DNA from: Pseudomonadota bacterium
GTDB lineage: Bacteria; Pseudomonadota; Alphaproteobacteria; Caulobacterales; Caulobacteraceae
Assembly (NCBI GenBank): GCA_023451375.1
Contig: JAEXZS010000019.1
Span: 1 to 31,120 of the forward strand
Reading direction: 5' to 3'
Length of the DNA: 31,120 nucleotides
Positions 24,557-31,120 of this stretch are shown piece after piece (position 1 is the stretch's first letter; each line of letters begins with the position of its first letter). The notes below the pieces were generated by a model. That model saw nothing but the letters and a program-made list of their open reading frames with translations. It was not told where the DNA came from and did not search any database. A program made the translations under genes and the position numbers.

Positions 24557-26908
24557 GAACTGCAGGACGCGGCGATGCAGGTCGACGATGTTGGCCGGAC
24601 TGGCCAGATTGTGGCCTTCGCCCCAATAGGTCAGCAGTCCCGCCTCATGATTGAGCCGGTAGAGCGCAGCGAACATCGCTTCCGCACCGACGGGATCAAG
24701 ATCGCCATGAATGAGCAGAATCGGCGCCTCGAAGCGATCGGCGTGGTAGATCGGACTGCCGGAGACATAGGCAGGCGCGTCCATCCAAGGTGGAACGCCT
24801 AGACCGCCCTGCCCGCTCTCCAGCCAACCCGCAGCGCCGATGATCCACAAACCATCCTGCGGATGCACGGCGGCGTGGCGCGTATCTTTCAGCGAAGTGG
24901 CGAGGTCGGCGAGCGCGGCGGACGCCACCACCGCCTGATAGCGTCCCCCCTGCGCGGCCGCCATCAAGGCGGCGTAGCCGCCGTAGCTGTGTCCGACGAG
25001 CGCGACGCGATGCGCATTGATCGGCGTCGCAGCCGCTGCTGCCGAGACGACGGCGTCGATCCGGCTCGCGAGATCCTGCAGCGGCTCCTTCCGCCCGGCG
25101 CGTGATGGAAGCGACGGCGCGAGCACGGCGTAGCCGCCTGCCGCGATGACCTGTGCGTTCAGCTGAGTGCTCAGAACCCCAGGCATAAGGAAGGCAGGCG
25201 GTTGTTCGTAGGCCTCGCCGGGATAGAGCCGCACGACCAGCGGCCAACCTCCCTCTGGCGGCGGTCCGGGCGGAAGCAGCAGCCAGCTGCTCAGCGCCTG
25301 ACCATCGTCGCCGGCGTGCGGGACTCGTCGGATCTCAGGCCAGGTCACCTGGTCCAGCCCCGCATTCAACGTGATCCTGCGGACCTCGCGATTGGCCGCC
25401 CTGCCGATGATCACCTCGGTGCGGCCGTTCGGGCTGCGTCGCCGGAAGACGACGGTTTGCCCATTGGAGCTGGCGATCGCCAGCGCGCCCTGCTCATCCT
25501 GGGACAGGCAGTATGGCGACGAGGCTGGGGACGAACCCGCAAGGCATCCGTCGGAACTCAGCACGGCCGCCCGTCCGAGCTCATGGTCGGTCGGGTTGGC
25601 GAAGGCTCTTTCGCCAGCGTCCATCGAGGCGCCGTCGCTGACGATCCGGCCGCCGACCCCAACTGTTTGCCCGGGGGCGTACAGGCGTCCCTTATCCTCA
25701 ACCCACACGACGCCCCCGCGGCGGGCAAATCGCGCGTGAGGGCTGAAGTCGCGACCGGCTGCGTCAGCCGCCGGCCTCTGTCGCCACTTGGCGCTTCCAT
25801 CCGGATCGCGAACGAGGAAGATTGGGGCGTCGCCAATCCACCCGGCTCGCGCGACGGGCGTTCCAGCATCGTCCCAGGCCATGACGGCGGGCCGAAAGGC
25901 GGGATCCGTCAGTGGTTCCAGCTGGCCGTTCTCGCGATCAGCGAAAAGGAAGGCCGCATCGTCCCAGGCAGAGCCGCTCTTGCGCCCGACCACCAGCACG
26001 GTGCGGCTATTCGGCGACCAGGCCAACAGTCCCCCGAGCACATCCCATGCCGGATCGGGATCTTTGATACGGCCGCTCTGGACCTCAACCAGAGTGAGCC
26101 GCCGGCGTCGCGTGGGCGCTCCGATCGCTGCGGGCCGGTCTGCGTCGAACTGGACATCATCGCCGTTGGAGACCACCGCGACCATGGCGGCGTCCGGCGA
26201 GAGCTCAAAGTCTCGAAGATCGCCCGTGAGCAGCGTGCGGACTGCGCCCGACTTCAGGTCGAGGTCGAGGAGACGCAGAGGCGCCGCCTGAGGTCTCGCA
26301 TCGCGGGTCGCGCCTGACGGTACGAACGTCGCTGTCGGCGCTTGTCCCCCCTGAGCCCTGCGCCACAGGGCCTGCGTCGTCGCCTGAGTTTCCCACCCCA
26401 GCCGATAGAAGTGCGGAAGCGCCGTTGTGGCCATGACCACAAGCGAGTCCGAACCGCGCCAGGCTACGGTGCGCCCCTGCACGGCGAGCTGCGGGCTAAT
26501 GTCGAACCAACGGACCTTGCGGTCGTCAAAGGACAGCACGCCCAGAGCTCGGCCGTGCTTGGAGAGACGATAGATCACCATGCGGCGACCGTCCGGCGCG
26601 ATCGGTCCGGCCTGGTAACCTTGGTCGTCATCGGCTCCGATCACCAGGTCGGCGGTCCTGCCCGAGGCGTCGATGACCATCAGATCGGTGATCAGGGCGC
26701 CGGTCAGGGGGCCAAAGCGATAGGTGCTGGCGCTGTCGTAGGGGCCTTGTCGCTCGATGACGACCCAGCGGCCGTCTGGCGTGACACGCATGCCGCCCAG
26801 CGTCTCCAGCCCGACCAGCCGTTCCGCCGCAAACACCTCTTCCGACCGGGCCGGCGCGGACGCCACGCCGAGCGCCAGGAGCGCCCCGAGGAGAAGACGA
26901 CCTACCAC
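24473..26908 (-). CDS. Lasso peptide isopeptidase (S9 prolyl-oligopeptidase family)
   Basis: Exported serine hydrolase of 811 aa, predicted to open the Ala1-Glu9 isopeptide bond of the threaded peptide, as AtxE-type enzymes do. It has a signal peptide (MVGRLLLGALLALGVASAPARS), a beta-propeller-like region (about 40-500; repeats such as MRVTPDGRWVVI, GPIAPDGRRMVIY, FELSPDAAMVAVV, LAWSPNSRTVLVV) and an alpha/beta hydrolase domain. The latter has Ser641 in VALVGHSYGGYAAL, Asp738 in LLIHGDLDPVGA and His766 in YWGEGHNLAS. GTG 26908 overlaps the receptor gene end by 7 bp. It could be an ordinary S9 peptidase, but position beside the lasso genes and receptor makes the isopeptidase role likely. Confidence 0.88.
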   Translation of the reverse strand: MVGRLLLGALLALGVASAPARSEEVFAAERLVGLETLGGMRVTPDGRWVVIERQGPYDSASTYRFGPLTGALITDLMVIDASGRTADLVIGADDDQGYQAGPIAPDGRRMVIYRLSKHGRALGVLSFDDRKVRWFDISPQLAVQGRTVAWRGSDSLVVMATTALPHFYRLGWETQATTQALWRRAQGGQAPTATFVPSGATRDARPQAAPLRLLDLDLKSGAVRTLLTGDLRDFELSPDAAMVAVVSNGDDVQFDADRPAAIGAPTRRRRLTLVEVQSGRIKDPDPAWDVLGGLLAWSPNSRTVLVVGRKSGSAWDDAAFLFADRENGQLEPLTDPAFRPAVMAWDDAGTPVARAGWIGDAPIFLVRDPDGSAKWRQRPAADAAGRDFSPHARFARRGGVVWVEDKGRLYAPGQTVGVGGRIVSDGASMDAGERAFANPTDHELGRAAVLSSDGCLAGSSPASSPYCLSQDEQGALAIASSNGQTVVFRRRSPNGRTEVIIGRAANREVRRITLNAGLDQVTWPEIRRVPHAGDDGQALSSWLLLPPGPPPEGGWPLVVRLYPGEAYEQPPAFLMPGVLSTQLNAQVIAAGGYAVLAPSLPSRAGRKEPLQDLASRIDAVVSAAAAATPINAHRVALVGHSYGGYAALMAAAQGGRYQAVVASAALADLATSLKDTRHAAVHPQDGLWIIGAAGWLESGQGGLGVPPWMDAPAYVSGSPIYHADRFEAPILLIHGDLDPVGAEAMFAALYRLNHEAGLLTYWGEGHNLASPANIVDLHRRVLQFLDERLAGPHAGQALEPGAAPDLDQGAH

Positions 26909-29817
26909 CGACGGGTGACCTGCAGCGCCACGAACCGGCCGAGCACGTCGGCGTTCGCGGCGTCGTAGGCGATGCCTTGGGGCGCATCGTAGAAGGGCGG
27001 ATCTTCATTCAGGAGATTGCGGACGCTGAGCGAAACAGCCGCGCCGGCAAGCGGGCCCTGGTCGGGCTCATACCCGATCCTCAAGTCTGCGGTTCTGAAA
27101 GAGTCGATCGCATCTCCCTCGAAGCTGCGATATCCATCGACATAGTTCACCGCCGCTCCTGCGCTCCAAGCCCCGCGCGTCCAGTCCAGAGCGAGCCGTC
27201 CGCGGAAATCGATCGGATTGTTCGGCGTATTCAGCCGCTCAGCGAAGGCTGACGACGGCGTCGCCCGTGTGTCGTACCGCAGCAGCCACGATCCCGCGGC
27301 GGTGACGCTGAAGGTGTTGTCGCCTCGGGTGAGGCGGTAGGACCCGTTAAGATCAACGCCTTCGACTGCGAGCGCGCTGGTGTTGACGTAGCGCGCGTCG
27401 AGAACAGCGCCGTAAGCCTCGACCGGGAACAGGCCGCCGTCCAGGGTGATGGGGTCGTTGACCAGCCCCTCAATCAGGGCTCGATCGTCGCCGTTTTGCC
27501 CCGGCGCAACGCGTTGAACGAATGCGGACAGCGTCGGATCATTGAGGGCGTTGAAGACACTGTCGAGCGCAGGTCTGCCGATCCTTCCGTCGTAGCTGAC
27601 CCGAAACCAGTCCGCCGCCAGCCGCAGACCAGGCAGACGGGCCGGCCGGTACTCCAGACCCGCGGTCCAGGAGACGGCCTCTTCCGGACGAAGGTCGGGG
27701 TTGCCGCCGTACTGAATCATGGTCACGGTTTGGCCGGCCCCATCCGGCAACACGGTCGGGGCGTTGATCGCACCCTCTGTAAGCTCCACCAGGGCGGGCG
27801 CCCGGAATGACGTTCCATAGCTGACGCGGGCGAGCAGATCCGGTGCAGGCGACCAGAGGAGCCCGATCTTGGGATTGGTGGTGGAGCCTATGTCGTCATA
27901 GTCTTCGAGCCTGACCGCGAAGGACACTTCCAGCCGTTCGAAACCTGGACGGCGGAACGCGGCGCCGAAGACGGGCGCGCGCATCTCCAGGAAGGCTGCG
28001 GCTACATCGCGCTCGCTGGATCGCGAAGCGCGGGGCAAGGGCGAACTGGAGTAGGTGAAGATCTCGCCGCCCTGACCTTGGGATTCCCGGCGGGCGGCCA
28101 CGCCTGTCGCGAGCCGAAGAGGGCCCGCAGGCAGAAGGATCAGGTCTCCGTCCAACTGCAGATTGGCTGTGGCGACCTCCGCCTCGAGGTCAACGCGGGT
28201 ACGACCCGAGCCGATGATACCAGTGACGCTCTGCGGATTGTCGCCGGAGCCGAACGGATTGAAGTAGCCGTCCGCGGCGGCGCTGTAAGCCGTTTGCGGA
28301 TCGTCGGCGCTGCGACCGAGCGCCTCGCTGAGAAAGAGCGAGTTGATCTGATTGGAGGTATGGTTCTCCGAAGCGTCGCTGGCGTAGGCGAGATAGCCGC
28401 TGGCGCGCCACCCCTGACCGATCTCCGCCTCAGCCCCGAGCGAAGCGCCTATGGCCTCAACCCGCCCGGAGCTTCGCGTGTTGCCGATATCGTTGCGGAA
28501 CGAGTAGGCGATCTCATGCTGCGCGGCGCCGATTGGCGACACGAAGTAGGGGTTGCGGCTGTCTACGGTGAGGATGGCGGTCGCCGCGCCGCTTCGGGTG
28601 TCGAAGTCTCGGCGCCCGTACCGAAGGTCGCCGCTGACAGTCACCCCGCCGAAGGTCTGGTTCGCAGCGGCGAACAGGCTGTGACGGGTTTGGCGGCCGA
28701 GAACGTTCGTGCCGGCGAGATGGTTCTCCAGATTGGCCTCGCCAGGCCGAAAATCGCCCGGTGCGAGCGGCCCCTCCGTCTGCGGAATGGCGAACAGGGG
28801 CGCGTAGGCGCCCAGGGCGGGATCGTAGCCGACGATAGTGCCGGGCGAGCTGTAGTAGGTCCGCCGGTCGGTCCCGCCGAAGGGTCTGAGATCTGCGTTC
28901 CCTGCCCGCGGGCGTTCCGAGGCGGGCAGTGCTTCGCGATCGAGATACTCATAGCTGATCAGGCCGCTTCCTGACGACCAACGGCCTCCCAGGGTTTGAC
29001 CGAACCCGTACTCGCCCGCGGGCCCGTCGGCGACGCCGCCGACCCGCAGTCGGGTTTCAGCGCCCTCGAAGTCGGTTTTCAGGATGATGTTGACCACGCC
29101 GCCGACGGCGTCTGAGCCGTAAATGGCAGAGGCGCCGTCGAGGAGCACCTCCACCCGCTCCACGGCGGCTGTGGGTATGGTGGAGATGTCAGCGAAGTCA
29201 GCCTTCGCGCCCGAGCCAGCCAGGCGTCGTCCGTTGACCAGCACAAGGGTCGCGTCGCTGCCAAGCCCCCGGAGGTTCAGTCCGGAGGCATAGCTTGCGT
29301 TCACACCGCTGAGATCCGTGCCGCTTGGCAGCGTCGCTTCGTTCGCGGTTCCGGCGAAGTTCTGAGGCAGGGCCGCCAAGGCCTCCGCGACACTGGCGAA
29401 GCCTCTCTGATCGATCGCCTCTCTTGTCACCACCACAACGGGGGATGGCCCGTCGCCAGCGCCGCGGAGGAGCGTCCCGGTTACGATGACGTCGTCAAGC
29501 TGGCTCAGCACCGTGGCGGGCCGCCTCAGGATCAGGACGTCCCGCGCGGTTCGCTCCGCCACGAGTCCTGAGCCGTCAAGGAGGCGTGAGAGCGCAGCCT
29601 CGACAGACATCTGGCCCTCAACCGCCGGAGCCGAAATCCCGTTCACCAGACCGGCGTCGTACAGGATCCGCTCGCCCGACTGCTGCGCGAGCAACCGAAG
29701 GCTGACCGGCAGCGGCCCGGCCGGAAGCGCGAACATCTTAACTGCGGATTCCGCAGCCCCAGCCCCGGTCGCCAGAACCATGACCGACGGCGCCGCCGCC
29801 AACAGTGAACGCATCAT
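26902..29817 (-). CDS. TonB-dependent receptor with STN signalling domain
   Basis: Outer-membrane transducer-receptor of about 970 aa. It has a signal peptide (MMRSLLAAAPSVMVLATGAGAAES), then an STN domain (about 25-100: FALPAGPLPVSLRLLAQQSGERILYD, GQMSVEAALSRLLDGSGLVAE) that would contact FecR in the periplasm. A TonB box DDVIVTG follows, then the plug (ALAALPQNFAG, NLRGLGSDATLVLVNGRRLAG, VERVEVLLDGASAIYGSDAVGGVVNIILK) and the barrel, ending in VALQVTRRW. ATG 29817 is preceded by GAGGGGG at a better distance than ATG 29823. It probably imports the cluster's own lasso peptide and reports it to FecR; the substrate is inferred only from context. Confidence 0.92.
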   Translation of the reverse strand: MMRSLLAAAPSVMVLATGAGAAESAVKMFALPAGPLPVSLRLLAQQSGERILYDAGLVNGISAPAVEGQMSVEAALSRLLDGSGLVAERTARDVLILRRPATVLSQLDDVIVTGTLLRGAGDGPSPVVVVTREAIDQRGFASVAEALAALPQNFAGTANEATLPSGTDLSGVNASYASGLNLRGLGSDATLVLVNGRRLAGSGAKADFADISTIPTAAVERVEVLLDGASAIYGSDAVGGVVNIILKTDFEGAETRLRVGGVADGPAGEYGFGQTLGGRWSSGSGLISYEYLDREALPASERPRAGNADLRPFGGTDRRTYYSSPGTIVGYDPALGAYAPLFAIPQTEGPLAPGDFRPGEANLENHLAGTNVLGRQTRHSLFAAANQTFGGVTVSGDLRYGRRDFDTRSGAATAILTVDSRNPYFVSPIGAAQHEIAYSFRNDIGNTRSSGRVEAIGASLGAEAEIGQGWRASGYLAYASDASENHTSNQINSLFLSEALGRSADDPQTAYSAAADGYFNPFGSGDNPQSVTGIIGSGRTRVDLEAEVATANLQLDGDLILLPAGPLRLATGVAARRESQGQGGEIFTYSSSPLPRASRSSERDVAAAFLEMRAPVFGAAFRRPGFERLEVSFAVRLEDYDDIGSTTNPKIGLLWSPAPDLLARVSYGTSFRAPALVELTEGAINAPTVLPDGAGQTVTMIQYGGNPDLRPEEAVSWTAGLEYRPARLPGLRLAADWFRVSYDGRIGRPALDSVFNALNDPTLSAFVQRVAPGQNGDDRALIEGLVNDPITLDGGLFPVEAYGAVLDARYVNTSALAVEGVDLNGSYRLTRGDNTFSVTAAGSWLLRYDTRATPSSAFAERLNTPNNPIDFRGRLALDWTRGAWSAGAAVNYVDGYRSFEGDAIDSFRTADLRIGYEPDQGPLAGAAVSLSVRNLLNEDPPFYDAPQGIAYDAANADVLGRFVALQVTRRW

Positions 29818-29838
29818 GCTCATTTCCCCCTCAACGTC

Positions 29839-29898
29839 GGACGCAGAATGCGTCCATGCCAAGGAGACGACTGGCAGTGCTCTGCACCCTGAAGGGTG
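29839..29898. promoter_or_regulatory. Two dyads between fecR and the receptor gene
   Basis: GGACGCA-GAA-TGCGTCC (29839-29855) is a perfect 7-bp inverted repeat 22 bases upstream of the receptor start. CACCCT-GA-AGGGTG (29885-29898) is a perfect 6-bp one nearer the fecR stop. Neither has a T run, so they are candidate operators or leader hairpins rather than terminators. The 99-bp gap they sit in is the largest in this operon. Confidence 0.35.
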
Positions 29899-29916
29899 GT
29901 CACGATTATTTTGCGA

Positions 29917-30882
29917 TCAGGGCGAGCGGAGCGCCAGGGCCTTGTCGTCACGCTCGACGAGGCGAAGCCCATAGATTCTGGCGACGGCCTCTGCAAAGGC
30001 CGCGGGGTCTCCTGTCTCAAAGGCTCCGCTTAGGGGACGTCCGCGATAGGCGTCCGCCTCCAGCACGATCGGCTGGACCGCGTATCGGTTGATCTCAGCA
30101 ATCGCCTCGGCGAGCGGCGTCGCCTCAAACAGGAGACGGCCGTTCGTCCAGCTTGTCTCGGCCTGGAGGTCCACCACAGCTGGCTCTGCTGCTCGACTTC
30201 CTCGCCGATCCGCCAACTGCTCTCCAGGTGAGAGTCGCCAGGAACGATCGGTCTCGTCATCGTCCACCCTGACCCGACCCTCAACCAAGGTGACGACGGA
30301 GCCCTCGCCGTCAGTCCGAACCACAAAGCGGGTTCCCAGCGCCGTTATGGATTGCGTGCCCGCGTGCACGACGAAAGGCCGGGAGACGTCATGCGCCACG
30401 GCGAACTCCGCCTGTCCGCCAGAGAGCACGAGGTCGCGTCGTGCACGGCCCATCCTCACCTCCACTCGGCTATCGGTGTCGAGGCGCACCGTGGATCCAT
30501 CGGCGAGGCGGACCAGACGGTTTTCCCCAACTCCGGTGGCGTAAATATCAGGCCTCGTAAGAACCACGCCGGTCGCGATAGCCCCGAGCAGCACCAGGGC
30601 GGTCGCGCCCGCAGCCCAACGGGCGACTGCGGCGGGCCGCGGCGACTTTTTGCTTCGATCTGGGATTTCGGCCAGCTGGGCGCGCACGTCGGGATCCCAC
30701 TGCAGTGTCGCGGTCTTGCGCCAGACAGATTCAACCGCCTCGTAAGCAGCCTTACAGTCCGGGTCAGCGCGCCAAGCTTTGAACCTATCCAAGTCGGAAA
30801 GCGGGATCGTCTGGGTGTTGAGGCGCGCGAACCAGTCCGCCGCCTCCTTCTCCCGTCGCGCCTGATCGGGCGTACTCGCCAT
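29917..30882 (-). CDS. FecR-family anti-sigma/sigma regulator
   Basis: Single-pass inner-membrane signal carrier of 321 aa. It has a cytoplasmic DUF4880 N-terminus (EAADWFARLNTQTIPLSDLDRFKAWRADPDCKAAYEAVESVW), which holds or activates the ECF sigma. A membrane helix spans about 87-108 (VARWAAGATALVLLGAIATGVVL). The periplasmic FecR domain is about 112-215 (TGVGENRLVRLADGSTVRLDTDSRVEV, FVVHAGTQSITALGTRFVVR), and a C-terminal STN-like DUF4974 region is about 245-318. It starts 11 bp after the sigma remnant, so both belong to one operon. It is intact although its partner sigma gene is cut. Confidence 0.92.
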   Translation of the reverse strand: MASTPDQARREKEAADWFARLNTQTIPLSDLDRFKAWRADPDCKAAYEAVESVWRKTATLQWDPDVRAQLAEIPDRSKKSPRPAAVARWAAGATALVLLGAIATGVVLTRPDIYATGVGENRLVRLADGSTVRLDTDSRVEVRMGRARRDLVLSGGQAEFAVAHDVSRPFVVHAGTQSITALGTRFVVRTDGEGSVVTLVEGRVRVDDDETDRSWRLSPGEQLADRRGSRAAEPAVVDLQAETSWTNGRLLFEATPLAEAIAEINRYAVQPIVLEADAYRGRPLSGAFETGDPAAFAEAVARIYGLRLVERDDKALALRSP

Positions 30883-30893
30883 ATCCTGTCGCC

Positions 30894-30997
30894 TCAGTCG
30901 CGCAGCAAGGCCACGCAGTGCGCCAGCGCCTTTGACATCCGAGATTCGACCGTCTTGACCGAGATGCCCAAGCGCGCCGCTATTTCGGGGTAGCTTA
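30894..30997 (-). pseudogene. 3' remnant of ECF (FecI-like) sigma factor gene
   Basis: The last 33 codons, read from 30995 down to the stop at 30894-30896, give SYPEIAARLGISVKTVESRM and then SKALAHCVALLRD. This is sigma-70 region 4.2, the -35-binding HTH of ECF factors ('S..EIA..LGIS..TVE.RL.KAL'). The reading breaks exactly at 30998, where an IS5-family end begins. The 5' part must lie beyond the window. Without region 4.2 in the same message, the upstream part cannot make a normal sigma factor, unless a second intact copy exists. Confidence 0.9.
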
Positions 30998-31120
30998 GAG
31001 CCTGACCCGAAACTAAGTTGGGTGATATCAGCGAGTTAGCTTGACGGCCAAATCCAGGGCTGATTCAGGAGTTTTGCGAAGAACTTCTGGAGATCAGTGA
31101 TGTGGACCGATACCACCCGT
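30998..31120 (+). mobile_element. Left end of an IS5-family insertion sequence
   Basis: Begins GAGCCTGACCCGAAACTA directly after TTA (30995-30997). 'GAGCCTG' ends and TNA targets are typical of IS5-family members. About 100 bp of untranslated leader follow before a transposase start. The right end and target duplication are outside the window, so the boundary rests on the break in the sigma gene and on the terminal bases. Confidence 0.8.
31100..31120 (+). CDS. IS5-family transposase, first codons only
   Basis: ATG at 31100 with GGAG upstream opens MWTDTTR, the usual opening of IS5-family transposases in alphaproteobacteria (MWTxxTR). The window ends after seven codons. It reads away from the lasso genes. 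Confidence 0.75.

Noticed and set aside
28078..28974. 298-aa open frame opposite the TonB receptor gene
   Set aside because: Antisense shadow of a well-supported receptor; no recognisable domain.
30882..30888. Second TATCCTG nic-like core
   Set aside because: It lies between the sigma remnant and fecR with no inverted repeat beside it, so it is likely chance.

Overview
The window is high-GC DNA with the codon habits of an alphaproteobacterium. The lasso-peptide/isopeptidase cluster type, the P-type (Trb) secretion genes and the glmS/glmM proteins point to Caulobacterales, most likely Brevundimonas or a close relative. That is an inference from gene content; no rRNA or other marker gene is present.

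Layout. (1) 1-632: broken, truncated IS3-family transposase. (2) 853-3872: surface-polysaccharide-type accessory genes (GT8 glycosyltransferase, secreted GH16-like protein), about 750 bp with no credible gene, then a small DUF6894-type protein. (3) 4012-7954: core chromosomal block with a Crp/Fnr-type regulator, glmS and glmM (UDP-GlcNAc precursor synthesis). (4) 7985-21107: a compact minus-strand conjugation (type IV secretion) module, read in transcription order as XRE regulator, traG, copG-like gene, trbB, trbC, trbD, trbE, trbJ, trbL, trbF, trbG, trbI, traF, lytic transglycosylase and a small HTH protein. Most junctions are 1-8 bp overlaps. No relaxase gene is visible, but an IncP-like oriT candidate lies upstream of traG at about 20535-20568. 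The module abuts glmM, so it is in the chromosome (ICE or island) unless glmS/glmM are on a replicon I cannot see. (5) 21321-30997: a lasso-peptide locus. It holds a GntR regulator, a 40-codon precursor too short for ordinary gene calling (22020-22142), lasso B (leader-binding domain fused to cysteine protease) and lasso C (macrolactam synthetase) on the plus strand. On the minus strand, converging with it, are an ECF sigma remnant, a FecR anti-sigma, an STN-type TonB-dependent receptor and a lasso-peptide isopeptidase. (6) 30998-31120: left end and first codons of an IS5-family element that has cut the sigma-factor gene.

How it works together. The predicted product is a 20-residue lasso peptide with Ala1 joined to Glu9. 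B removes the leader and C closes the ring. No ABC exporter is visible. By analogy with characterised isopeptidase-type clusters, the peptide would be sensed and re-imported by the TonB receptor, signalling through FecR to the ECF sigma, and then opened by the isopeptidase. The IS5 insertion removes all but the last 33 codons of the sigma gene from this window, so this sensing circuit may be broken or rewired in this strain.

The most novel items are the undescribed-looking lasso core with an alanine first residue, its AT-rich dyad promoter, the IS-disrupted sigma gene, and the relaxase-less conjugation module next to an oriT-like site.
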